This document shows, piece after piece, positions 41,683 to 53,190 of a stretch of DNA of 64,000 nucleotides. The stretch covers positions 620,001-684,000 of the forward strand of contig PYIU01000002.1 in NCBI GenBank assembly GCA_003415625.1, given 5' to 3'. The translations under genes were made by a program, and so were the position numbers. Each line of letters begins with the position of its first letter. Positions within the stretch are counted from its first letter, which is position 1. A model generated the notes under the pieces. The model was given only the letters and a program-made list of their open reading frames with translations, did no database searches and was not told the origin of the DNA. This DNA is from Aquanectria penicillioides (taxonomy: Eukaryota > Ascomycota > Sordariomycetes > Hypocreales > Nectriaceae).

Positions 41683-44369
41683 CTAAAAGTAGAACTGCTG
41701 CTGTGGTTGTCCAGGGGGCGGTTGAGCCAGGAAGTCAAAGTTTAACGAATCCACTCCCGAGTTCCAAGGGTCAGGCGATTCTGGCCAGTCAGTTAAGCCT
41801 GAGAAGAAGAATAGTTGCGGGTTGAAACACATACCACCCCAGATCGACTCGTAAAGGTCCATTGGTGCCATGTACTGAGTAGGATCCACGCTAATTGCGC
41901 CCATGTTGTCGAGCTGTAGATTGCTCGCCTGCATCTGCTGTTGGCTGTAGGGCATCCTGGGAAAAGTCACGTTAGAACTGGATGGTGGCGGGGGTGGCGA
42001 TGTTTCTGCTTTCGACCTGGTCACTTACCCGGCAAACTCTTGCATCGAGGGGCCCCCGTTCTGCATCTCGGCCATGGCTAGGGCGGCGTCTTCTCGCGGG
42101 TCGCTTCCCTGGGGCACGCTCCGATACTGTCCATTGTTTTGAGCAATAACCTGACCTCCAGGGCCAAATGGGAGGAGTGGGGTCCTTGTGCCGCTGCCAC
42201 TCGCCGACGATTCCCCTTCCTTCTTGAAGTTGGACCCGATGAGGGAGCCATGATCGTAAATGTTCTTTAGGGCGGTAAGAGCTCGCCACAGCGGTCCGGA
42301 TAGTTCGATGTCCTTGTCGGTGGTCATGACGTGTGGCTCCGCGGAACCTTCATCTTTTGCTGCCGTTGCCGAGAGAGCGGCGATTAGATCGCCTTGGAGC
42401 TGCCGGACTTCCGGGTCGGCTTTACTTTCCGAAAGTATACCTAGCAACAAAGCAGACGACAGACCATGATAAGTAAACGCCCAGCTCCTGGTAGGGATGG
42501 CCGACAGCTGGTGCATGGCAAGGAACATGCGGACTGTTTCGGTCAAATTGGTTTTGCATCTGTCAGCTAACTCCTTCTTCTGCTCTGGATCCAGGTCGCA
42601 GTCCCTGCGCAACGCTGGACGACAGGCGACCGAAATGACGAAAGAGGTATGAAGGCGGATGGCGTAGTGCTGGAGCCTGTCGAGGGCTGTTTTGCAGCTT
42701 TCTTTGAGTCGCAGTTGGGCGCATGCGCGGGTGCGGAGGTTCTCGACGGCTTCGCAATTCTCTACAATTTGGGTGTATGTGGCACTGGCGACCAGGTCGG
42801 GGTTCAACCGGCGCGAGATGATGTCCATGAGGTGATACATGGTCTCGAGATACGAGTAGTTGCCATTGGCATTGGTCGAGCTGACAGGGATCGGACAGCA
42901 GGGGAAGTTGGTCATCGGAGATCTAAAAAGAAAATCGGTGAGTGACTGAGCTCGTGACAATTTAGCGATCAAGGGTTTGCACCTGTCAAAGGAGAGAGAG
43001 GTCAGGGTGTCGTGCCAAACACAACTCCACCAGAGCCTGCGACGGATCATCTCCTTTGATTGTGTGTTGGGGGGAGTGCTGTCGCGACTCTCGCTGGGAG
43101 TCGATCGATGCAACCCGAGCGATTGGGCCAGGCGACACGTTAGCCCCATCAAGGCCCACGAGGCCTCGGCTTTCATGTCATTTAGGAGAACAAAGCTGGT
43201 GAGAAGCAATGCTTGGATGGAGTCGAAGGAGGGTCTGGTAGTGTGAGCCTGAGATCAAGCGATCGATCAGAGGGGGAAAGTGCGTACCTGAGGAGGAAGT
43301 TTCCGAGCCGAAGGAAGTGGAACGAGATTTGGATGTATCTTTGAGAGTCTCTTGTGCGAATGTGATAAGGAGACTCGTGATACTGAGAACCTACGGCTAA
43401 AACAGCGAAAAGAATGGCGAGCCACGAGGCAGTGACAGGTTTTGATGATCTGGCGCCGTTAGTCGCGCTGCGAGAACGATCCTCGAGGTAGACCATGAGC
43501 TTGGCTTCAAGATCATCTACATCCATGACAAATCCCCAAAAGGGCTGAGGTATTTCTTTGTAGGCCCGGAAGAGCCTGAAGAGGTTTCAGTCAGTACACT
43601 AAGGGGGGTGGAATAATTTTTCGAAAGGCATCAATACTCACTTCATCACCTCCCTGTCGGACGGTAGCTCGTTGGAGATATCTTGGGTCAATTTCTGAAG
43701 ATGAGCGGCCGACATGAGCGGGAAAGGGGCTGAAGTGTCCAGGCCCAGGATGGACCGCATATCCTGGCGGATGTCGACGCTGTCATTTTTGTTCATCGGA
43801 GACGACTGTTCCCGGAGCAGAGCAGGTATACTGTTCTTTCCTAGGTAGCGATCTCCTGCAATTTCCTGTTCATCGATGCTGGCTGTGGTGTTTCGTTAGC
43901 GGTGGTGTGACCCGAGATAACCGGAGGGTGAAGCTTGCCAATGGTACGAGGCCAACTATCCTGGCGTTCGACTTTGCGCACTTCTTCTGGCGCCTCTGAG
44001 AAGGAGTGAGTCCTCTTCCGGTTTGGCTGGCTCGCCTCCGAGCCGGTGGACGCGTTCTTGGCCGTGGATGAGCGGTTTGGCTTATAGGAGCATAACCGAG
44101 GATGTTCCCTCTTGACGCAGTTCTCACAGGGCTGCTTGTTGTCACACTTGACCTTGCGCTGGCGACATGGCCAGCAGGCGGTACCTGAGAGAGGGGGAGT
44201 TAGCGATGCAGCCGCCACGGGATGACTGTCGCAGTGGTGGTGAGTGAGAGAGAGATGAGAGAGGCGTACCATAGCGGACCTTGCGGTGAGAATGGATGAT
44301 GCGACTTGCTTCCTCGGGCGTCAGCTCATCAATGGCGACCCGGTCCTCAGGACTGGGGTTCTCGGCCAT
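41683..44369 (-). CDS. Zn2Cys6 fungal-type transcription factor
   Basis: Seven exons (44369-44270, 44184-43948, 43882-43642, 43575-43288, 43234-42983, 42922-42029, 41956-41683) give 761 aa. A further in-phase 54-nt intron with GTATGT and CCAG ends near the C-terminus (WGG...ESPDPW) may shorten it to 743 aa. The DNA-binding cluster is ACWPCRQRKVKCDNKQPCENC (first part, ~residues 36-55), with the sixth Cys in HPRLCSY, split by intron 1. A Ser/Lys linker follows. The middle region (RDSQRYIQISFHFLRLG, IQALLLTSFVLLNDM, RRLWWSCVWHD, LSFDRSPM) is the fungal-specific TF domain. The C-terminus is rich in Gln and Pro. It shares a promoter with the RdRP gene. Target genes are unknown. Confidence 0.9.
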
Positions 44370-45567
44370 GATTCAGGGACAAAGCGGGTGCGTGGCTCCA
44401 GATGGTAGCCACACAGCGATGGCGACGCGACAATCCTGACGGAGCGCAGCGGATGCTTTGGCTGCAAGTGCAAGACGAGGGGATCACAAATGCCGAACAC
44501 CGAGCCACTCCATGCGGCGGCGAGGGGAAAAGCATCGGGCGGAGGGCGGTGATGGGCGGGGCCGCTCGGCTTTTCCAATGGGAGGCTGAGCAGCCAACGG
44601 AGTCGGGTACGTGCAGTAAGCCCGTGGTGAAGATATGAGATGAGGCCAGTGGGTATGTGGGGTAGGACTGGTGAAGATTGGTGAGGATTGGTGAGATTGG
44701 GCGTGGAAGACGAAAGAAAAGATGCACCTGCCCGATCCGAACATGCGCACAGGGTTGTCGGGCGTCGGATTAACCACATGCCGAGTATTGCCCAATGCAG
44801 CCACCGGTGTCAAAGAGTGCTTACCCCAGGTCCGACCACAAGCTTTTGACGACACAATTCAGGCAGGTTTCACGTTTTGCCGCACCGCAGAGACCCGCAG
44901 ATGCCGCAACTCAACTCACCGCTAGCTTTGGTGTGCGCTGGAGATAGCCAGCCATTGCGGTACCAAATTGCTGGGATGCAGGTGTGAACCCTTCCGGGAT
45001 GGGGAATAATTAGACTCGGATGCTGCATATCCGCGGGGATGGCAAGGGGGATGGAGCTGAAGCGCGCGCAGGCGCAAGACAGCCGGCAATGGGGCAGAAG
45101 TACGAATATCGGGGGGAGATCGTAATCCATCTACGCTGTACTACGTGACCCAGGCACCGCGAATGAGCCGCCGGAGAATTCGAGTTACCATGCCATGCAG
45201 GGACTCACGTGAGTCCCTGTTCTTTGCTTCTTCTCCAATTCACTGCTCGCAACCAACCGTTGGGCACTGCAGCAAACTGCGGCAAACAGATTTGACCTGG
45301 CTTGACCTGGCTTGCCCGCTGGCCTGCTCGCAAATTCGCACGCATCCTCGAATTCTTCACTGCCCTCCATCAGACCATCCCGCCTCGGAGGTCTCACCAA
45401 CTCCAATCCCTTGCTGTCTCCTTGGGGGAGAGCTACATCCAGACCAACCTCCAACTACCCCGCCATCCGCCTATGTCATCCTGAATTGGCATTGCTTGCC
45501 GATACCAGCGCACGCCCCGTTGCTAGCTTAGCCGCCACCGTCGTCAGTTGTCCGACTGTCGCCGGCA
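44370..45567. promoter_or_regulatory. Divergent promoter of Zn2Cys6 factor and RdRP
   Basis: 1.2 kb between the two starts. Frames in this region (e.g. 44402-44779 on both strands) lack motifs. An 11-bp inverted repeat GGGACTCACGTGAGTCCC-like palindrome at ~45199-45216 contains a CACGTG E-box core. Confidence 0.5.
45199..45216. promoter_or_regulatory. Perfect palindrome with CACGTG core
   Basis: GGGACTCACGTGAGTCCC is an 18-bp perfect palindrome upstream of the RdRP gene, with a CACGTG E-box (bHLH or bZIP-type) at its centre. Regulatory role is inferred. Confidence 0.5.
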
Positions 45568-48500
45568 ATGGCGGCGAGCCTTTCTGTTTCCAAGAGGGAC
45601 CAGGCCCGAGAGGAGCTTCACCGCACAATTCGGTCTCTCAATGCCGACTTCCAGTTGCATCTCGAGATCCTCGACCCAACCTTGTCTCCCAGCAAGCGGC
45701 GCCAGCAATGTCGCACCGGCGAACAAGAACGAGTCACTGCCATCTATGCCCGGGCCCGTGACCTTGCCTTTAATTACCCTAGTCATCTCTCAACCAGCAT
45801 TGGCCGGTTCCGCCAACAGGCCGACCAGTTGCTTCGGAGTTGGGCTGCTCGCCAGGAGCAAGATGCCGACACTCCGATAAGTCAAATCGCCGGCCCACTT
45901 GGCGCCCGAGGCGTTGAGGAACGGGCCGCCCTCCAAGACCTTTTGCTGAGGCTACTCCAGAATGCCATTCCCATCTCCATCCCCGATGATTCGCCCCGGA
46001 AATCGGCAAATAACTTCAAACGGGGATCCCCTGAGTTTCCATCCCCCGATCCCAAGCGCCCCAAGGCCCACCCTGGCCAAAATACTTGGTCATCTAGAGC
46101 CGGCAGCGTTGATGACATCCCGGTCCGAACTAGAACTTTGGCCTGCACGTCCCCGGGGCAGCGACGAAACGTCGTTGATTTGACCGCTTCTGGCGATGAT
46201 GATGTGGTTCATGACCTTTCCTTTCAAAGTCGCTCGACCAACTCGACCAGAGTCTCTTTTGCATCGACCGTGTTTTCAGTCGCCGCTGATGATATCCCCG
46301 AGAGTCAAACCACCGTCCAGTCCCAGGTCGACTCATTCACCACGTACAACACCCAGCCTCTCCAGCCACAAACGCCCACTAGACAAACCAGTTACCAAGA
46401 TGGCACCCAAAAACAGTTCTGGTCTTCTAGCAACCCTACTACTCTCTCCTCAAGTTTTCCGGAGATGGCGGAGTTGCGTGCTCCAGTGGCCAGGGACCGA
46501 ATCATGAATGAGGGTTCCCAAGCAACCATGTCCTCAGATCTCTTCTCTCACATATGGCGTAAGTTATCTGTGCAACTTTCTTTCATGAGTGTGGTTCGAG
46601 GTCCTCTGACTTAAATAGCAAAATTTCCTGTCCCGTCCTTGAACCAGGCGCCATTCATCATCACCTGGGAGCTAACAAGGGCTGCGGTACACTGCAATGT
46701 TGACCTCGCTCAATGGGATCTCAGGTATGATGGCAGCGATGGCTGGCATAATCAAGCCAAATTCAGAGCCAAGATTCTTTCGCACTCGCTGTTCTTGGGT
46801 AAGGGGCTACCTCCGGCATGTGAGCCCAAGGCCTGGGAAGCTGCTCTGGGATCTTTCACAGCAAATGGCAAGATGGTAAGCTTGCCTGCTGAGCTATGCT
46901 ATGGTGATAATCCATCAGGACCCCTTTTTAATCTCAAGCTCTACCCGCCTGTGCTTAAGCTTGGTCATCGGCTAAGCCGCCGATTTGGAGCTGATCGATT
47001 CATGGAGATTCTTCTCCCGCCACGCAATGCGAGAAATGTACCAGATGCTGCGAAAGGAGTGCTTGACGGCCAGGGCATTGTTCAGTGGCTAACTGAAGAG
47101 CCACATTACTTCGTGGGGCGCAATTGGGTACCATTTTTTACAAACGAGGGAAAGAAAACAAAGAAGAAAGATCCTCTAAACCCCCACAAGATTCGCAATA
47201 TCGTTCAGGAGCGAGTTTACTTCTTTGCCATTGACGGTATTAACTTTAGGGTGCCCCGAACCAAGTTTCCGCCAGTCGAGGAAGCTCTTTGCCCATCTTC
47301 TCGGACTAAAATGAGGCGTTTTGATCTTTTAAACTGGGCTGTGAGTATTGAGAATAACTCCAGGCAACCTATTCCCAAGTTATTTTCACGTCTTGCTCTG
47401 AGTAGGTAGCGCCATTTGTCCTTGGGAAATTTTACTAATTAGCTGCTTAGGTGTAAGCAGCACATCTCCGACAGTCGTCTTGGAGAAACACCAGATTTTG
47501 GTTCGTGACGACGACCTCAGAAACAAAAAGGGTTCAGGTGAAGGTGTAGGCGAAGTTATGAATGACGGGATTGGAAGAATGTCTCGCAGTCTTGCACGAA
47601 AAGTGGCTCTCCAACTTGGTCTATCGGATATCCCATGTGGCTATCAGGCCAGAATCGGAAGTGCAAAAGGCATGTGGATCGTCGACGTCGAAGATGACGG
47701 CCTCGATGACAACGACTGGATTGAGACATACCCATCGCAACGAAAATGGGTCTGTGACTTTGAAGACATTCACCACCGGACTTTTGAAGTTCGCAATTGG
47801 CCGAGGGAGCTCAAACCAGCATCCTTAAACCAGCAATTTATCCCGGTTCTGGAGGCACAATCTAAGCTACCCGGTGTAATGAGAATGTCGATGGAGAAGC
47901 ATTTGGTCGAAGGGTTACGTGCGGAGATCGAGGGCCAAATGGTTGCCATGAATCATCCGATGGACTTTCGAGCATGGATGAAACGAACTGGTGCCACTTC
48001 TGGAGATTATTTCTCGCAAGGACATGTCCCATTTTCTGGCGGGCTCCCGGATCGAGATGAAGATGTCATTTCGTATCTTCTCGATGCCGGCTTCAGGACG
48101 AATGAGAATTCCTTTCTCAACAAACTAGCATGGGACTTTCGAATGAGGCAAACGTCGCAGCTAAAGGCCAAACTGAACATCAAGGTCCCTCGGTCAACAT
48201 ATGCGTTTATGGTAATTGACTTCACCGGAGCCCTAGAAGAGGGCGAGGTCCAGCTTGCATTCTCTTCCAAGTTCCAGGTAGACGAGGATTCCGATACCCT
48301 CTTGGATGGGGTTGACATACTCGTTGCCCGATCTCCAGCTCACTTTGTCAGCGACATTCAAAAAGTCAAAGCAGTTTTCAAGCCCAGCTTGAGAAAGTTG
48401 AAGGATGTCATTGTGTTTTCTTCCAAAGGAGACTCTCCACTTGCTGATTTGTTGTCTGGGGGTGATTATGATGGAGACATGGCCTGGGTTTGCTGGGATC

Positions 48501-49594
48501 CAGAAGTTGTTCAAAATTTCCGCAATTCGCCCGTGCCCAGCCAGCCAAATTTGATCGATCTTGGTTATATTCGAAAGTATGATCGAAATTTCCAATCCAT
48601 GGTCGATGAACATCGCGATATCGACGGTGCCTGCCATGCGTTTTTACAATCGGCCATTTCTTTTAGTATGCAGCCACCTCTTTTGGGAATTTGCACAAAT
48701 TTCAAGGATCGACTTTGTTACTACGAGAACAGCGTTTCCAGCCAACGTGCCGTGGCTCTAAGCACTCTAGTTGGAAACCTTGTTGATCAAAGCAAACAAG
48801 GCTTACTCTTCAACAATGAAGACTTTGCTAGGTTAAAGAAAGATATGGATATGAAGTTCAGAGACCCAGAGTACGAAAAAGAAAAGAGCTCTAATTACGT
48901 CAGAGCAGATGGCACTGTTCATATTCTTGATTTCCTAAAGTTTGATGTTGCAAGTTTGGTCATTGACAAGGCGCTCGGTGACTTTTACAAAGGCATCAAC
49001 GTGGCGAATGTACCAAAATGGGACGCAGAGCTGGCTCGCCTTTTTAATGAGTTTGATGCTCAAAAGGATGAATCGAGAACGATTAGGAGTTTGATGAAGC
49101 ATCTGAAGTCAGAAATTGAAGATCTGGAAAGGGCTTGGAAGATAGCCATGGCTAAGAGATCTGATGAACTGAGCAACGCCTACAAGGCGAAGGTGAAGGA
49201 GCTGTTTGATACATGGGTCTCCATCCAGCCCCCCCAGGAGCTCAAGAATTCCAGGGTGGTGCAGGGATACTATGATCATTGGAATGGAGATCCAGCAATG
49301 AGTAAATGGACACTTCTCAAAGCGTCAACGACTTACAAGCTTTGCTGCAAAACTGCCTCGACCATGGTGTGGCGGATGGCAGGACAGCAGCTTGCCTGGA
49401 TCAAAGCCATGTCGTCTCGCAAGCACACAGATCACAGCGCAGTAGCAGTTACTGCCTCGATGTGGAGTGTTCTGAAACCTGATGCGAGACAGATCAAATC
49501 TCTTGCTGCTCGACGCGAAGAGAATGAAAGCGTTGCTGCTATCGAAGAAGTTATGAACTTTGACGATGAAGGCAACCCAGTGGATGACGCTTAG
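45568..49594 (+). CDS. RNA-dependent RNA polymerase (eukaryotic RdRP, quelling type)
   Basis: Three exons (45568-46558, 46619-47401, 47451-49594) encode 1305 aa in phase. The N-terminal ~330 residues are poorly structured with Ser/Pro stretches and a basic KRPKAHPG patch. The catalytic domain starts after intron 1: FIITWELTRAAVHCN, GYQARIGSAKGMWIVD, LAWDFRMRQTSQLKAK, and the metal-binding LLSGGDYDGDMAWVCWD with DYDGD at residues 930-934. A charged helical region and a C-terminal TASMWSVLKPDARQIKSLAA follow. Fungal RdRPs of this type convert aberrant single-stranded RNA into dsRNA for Dicer, in quelling or meiotic silencing. This is a cellular gene, not viral. It cannot be assigned here to the QDE-1, SAD-1 or RRP-3 branch without a tree. 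Confidence 0.93.
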
Positions 49595-50206
49595 ACGTTG
49601 AGCAGCGAGCGAAATTCGAAAGTGGTGATGCGACATAGAAAAGAAACGACACAAAAAGATCAACCCCGGCTAGTCTCGGAAGGCTGAGAGAATGGACTAT
49701 GTCCCCAAGGAATTGGAACTAGAAGGCCGGGCAGCCAACAGTTTGTTTTGGCAGTTTTTAGTGGCCATTTGACCAGTTCGCAAATGGCGAATAGGAGAGT
49801 AACCCTCAAGGTTTCTAAGTGTGTTGTTGGATTTAGGTTTTGCATCCAAATGGTTTGGTGTAAGATACCCCGGAGTTTTGATCTGTGGTTTAGAGGCTAG
49901 GCTAGAGGTCAAGACCTAGACAGAGGCCGATCTTCGATCGACAACGGCGCTGAATAAAGCCATTTTCTTCGACTATTTATTGGGCCCTTGATATTTCCTT
50001 TTATTTTACTAGCCTAAGTCAAGCCAATTGTTGCTCGTTCCAATAAAACATACCCGGTGCTTCCTAGACCTGCTGTTGTGGTATCTCAAATTGAATAACT
50101 TTTATCAGTGGCCGAATCACCATCTCATGGTTTTATCCATTTCCCTCTGCGGCCCGCCCTAAATCGTGTGGTGACAAAATTGATGTATACTTCCTTAGCC
50201 TTATGG
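49595..50206. other. Convergent intergenic region
   Basis: 612 bp between the stops of the RdRP gene and the methyltransferase gene. No gene was seen. Confidence 0.4.
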
Positions 50207-51266
50207 CTATTTGGCTGAGGGAAGCGGCTTTCGGCCGTACACAACGGTGCTAGACCGATTAGCATCAGAGCACTTCCAAACGCGCAGACACTCACTTTTC
50301 GCACCAACCAAAGTTGGACTTGTTATTCAGCTCCTTGCGGAATTCGGCAACCAGCACCATCACAGCATCCTTTTCCCAGCCGAGAACCTGGGTGAGCAGG
50401 AAAATCGCAAAGCCCTCGATGCTCTCCTCGAGCGCCAGTTGCAGCAGCAGGCCGACCTTTTGCAGCCTCGGGTCCTTGGGCCAGCCGCCGATGGGCGTCT
50501 CGATCTTCTTCTCGACAATGTCTACAAACCCGGCTGCCTCCATGTTTTCGCGTATCATGTGGCCCTTGGCAACGGCAAAGGAGCGGCCCATCTTGTCGCC
50601 GCCCTGGTAGAACAGCTCGGCCCAGCGGTTGAAGATGTGGTCTTTGGAGAACTTCACGTGGTCGGAGACGATCCTGACGTCGATTTCATGGTTTTGGATC
50701 CAGCCGCCGGGCCTGAGGTGCTGAAAGGCCTTCTTGTACAGGGCTTGCCAGTCGGGGATGCTGCCGTACAGAGCGCGGATGTGGACGAAATCAAAGTGGT
50801 CTTCCGGCCAAGTCCAGGTCTGCAGACAATCGTCAATGACGAACTGTACGTTGGGCGGCGACCACGCCGGCTGGATGGGGCTGAGATCAGTGCCGATAAC
50901 CTCAGTCTGGGGAAACTGGTCGGCAAAGTCGATGGCCCAAATGCCCGTGCCCGTTCCAATGTCCAAGATGCGACTGGGATTATCGCCGATGGGAGCCAGG
51001 AAGAGCTTGTCGTCTAGGGCCATGAGGAACGCATTGTGAATAATGTCGAGGCCTTCGTTTTGCTGCTCATCGTTGGGCGCCCAGTACTCGGTAGTCTTGA
51101 TGTTCTCGTACGTCCGTCCATGCAGCTTCCGGTAGTCCAGGATGCTCTCAGCTACGGACGTGTTGGACGATACCAAGCTTCCGAGAGCCGACTCAGCATC
51201 GGAGGTGTCTTGCTCTCGGTGTACCTCGGGGTCGGCCTGGATCTTTTGCGAGCTCTCGTTTGTCAT
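50207..51266 (-). CDS. LaeA-like SAM-dependent methyltransferase
   Basis: Two exons (51266-50296, 50249-50207) give 337 aa. The 46-nt intron has GTGAGT, a GCTAAT branch site and CTAG acceptor; splicing adds the conserved tail VVYGRKPLP, which the unspliced frame lacks. The N-terminal ~45 residues are acidic and disordered. The SAM-binding core shows ILDIGTGTGIWAIDFAD (motif I, ~residues 98-114), VIGTDLSPIQP, FDFVHIRALYGSI and LRPGGWIQNHEID. These are features of the large fungal family that includes LaeA and its many homologues. The substrate is unknown. It is not next to a secondary-metabolite core gene in this window, so it is better described as LaeA-like than as LaeA. Confidence 0.88.
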
Positions 51267-52350
51267 GATGAAGGATGAAGTGTTGCTTTTTTTTTTTGTG
51301 TCCTCACAGGATCCGCGCCCAAGGACCTAACGTTGCATGTCGTCCTCTCCAAGTGAGGGGCGGGGATTTTGCTCGACATTTCCCAGGGTATTCTATTCAG
51401 CATGTTTCAGTGTCAATGCCGGTGATATGTGGCGTTCCCGTTGGCTTTGCCGAGAGGTGTTCTCGGCTGTTCCTGCAGCCAAGAGCTTACCCCTGTCGAC
51501 AGTTGACGAGCTGGCCATTTATTCAACGGTTGCTTGACAAGGAAAACGGGTCGTCATGATGATTGAGCCAACCAGGCACAGGCACATGTGTTGGTTGAGG
51601 GAAGAAAGTGACAAGCTCAAAGAGCAAAACTTCGCCACTTCTCACCCAATCACTTGAACTCGAGGTCACCTACATATTCGACTTTGGGTCTAGCTGTAGT
51701 TATTACCATATTTCCAGCGCCACCTTTCAACATTGACCGTTTAAATACTCGGATCATGATAAAGGCCAAGCCTCATGTGGAGGATGGTAGTGCGGCCCGT
51801 TCCGCACTATGTTACATAGGACGCTTTTTTTTTTTTTTTTTTTGGCGCTCCTGCGAGCATGGCGAATAGAATCAAGGGTTGGCCCATTGTGGTCAACAAA
51901 CGCTGAATAGACGAGAGGGCGATGGGTGCAAAATCTAGGGCTGGTCAAATGCAGCCACATGACTGAGAATTCCGAGTCTGCCCTCGTCTACAGCAGGAAA
52001 ACGCATTGAAAAATCCTCCCAAGTTCTGGGCTGCCCGGGAGGAGTCAATTTCTCAACCACGGCACGGGGTTGAAACCAACAGTGACAGCGCGATGCAACT
52101 TGTTCTCCCAACACAGGCGCGTACCAACAGGAAGCGGCGGTGTGACCAAGTATACCGTTTCCTGATTCCTTCAGGATTGAAAGAAAAGTAAGTGCACGAG
52201 GCGATGTAGGACCCGAAGGTGTGTTGAGTAGTGTTGAATACATTGCCGTTTGGCCAGACTGTTGCACTACACTCGATCGTACCGCATCTCACAACCGGGT
52301 TGATCATAGTTGATCCCGCTGCACTTACTTGTATAAATCTACGTGCATGC

Positions 52351-52382
<32 letters not shown>

Positions 52383-53190
52383 GCCACCTCCCCAAGCGAT
52401 ACGGTATCATTTATTTCCCCAGTTCTCACACGACGTCTGCCACCCCGACATTATCGTGCATTTCGTATGATAACGTGCTTGCAGTTTGCTATTCATGGCA
52501 CACGAGCTTGATAGCTAGGGCGGCGCCATTGGCCCACCCAGACTGCCATTTTTGGAGCTTGCGTCGTCATCGCCGGAGGAGGGTGGAGGGGGGTGTGCGG
52601 CCGGCCGTTGGGGCGTTCCATTCCTATTCCCAGCCGCCCGCGCGTGCCGGTGCATGCATGGCCGTGGCTTGGCTTCCAGGCTGGATTACGCGGATGGCCT
52701 TGTTTTCCTTTCTTCTTCTGGCGGACAAGTCAAGACAAGCCAGGACTCGGCACGGATGACACGGAGCAAACACTCGCCCCCCTGATGGTTGACAGGACTG
52801 AAACATTTGGTGATGCGGGGTTGCTGAAACTTCCGGGGCTTGGAGTTTCCCAGTATTCGGGGAGAATCGAAGCAAGATGTGGGACGTTATGGTACGACTG
52901 TGACTTGACAGGAGGTCGACTTCGGGGAGTAAGATAGGGCCGGGCCATGTTTAACTACCATGGGTGGAAACAACCTCACGGTCACCAATGTTTATACTGT
53001 ATGACGAGACGAGCATGAAAAGGGTCTCAAACTTGGGGAACACGAGGATATTGTAACAGTTTCATAATTTAATGCTATCTGAAAAATGATAAAAAAAATG
53101 TAAACCTATTCATTAGGTTTTGTTGCCCAATCCACAAACGCCAATCGCCTTCCCGTGGTATCAACGCCATGCATGCATGCAACGATTAGA
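51267..53190. other. Long intergenic region with poly-T and microsatellites
   Basis: 1.9 kb upstream of the methyltransferase and downstream of the arylsulfotransferase-like gene. It holds a T19 run (51825-51843) and an (AT)n(AG)n compound microsatellite (~52350-52382). No supported gene was found. Confidence 0.5.
52350..52382. repeat. (AT)n(AG)n compound microsatellite
   Basis: About eight AT units followed directly by about eight AG units. Confidence 0.8.

Noticed and set aside
50211..51017. 268-aa plus-strand frame opposite the methyltransferase
   Set aside because: Antisense shadow; the minus strand carries clear SAM-binding motifs.
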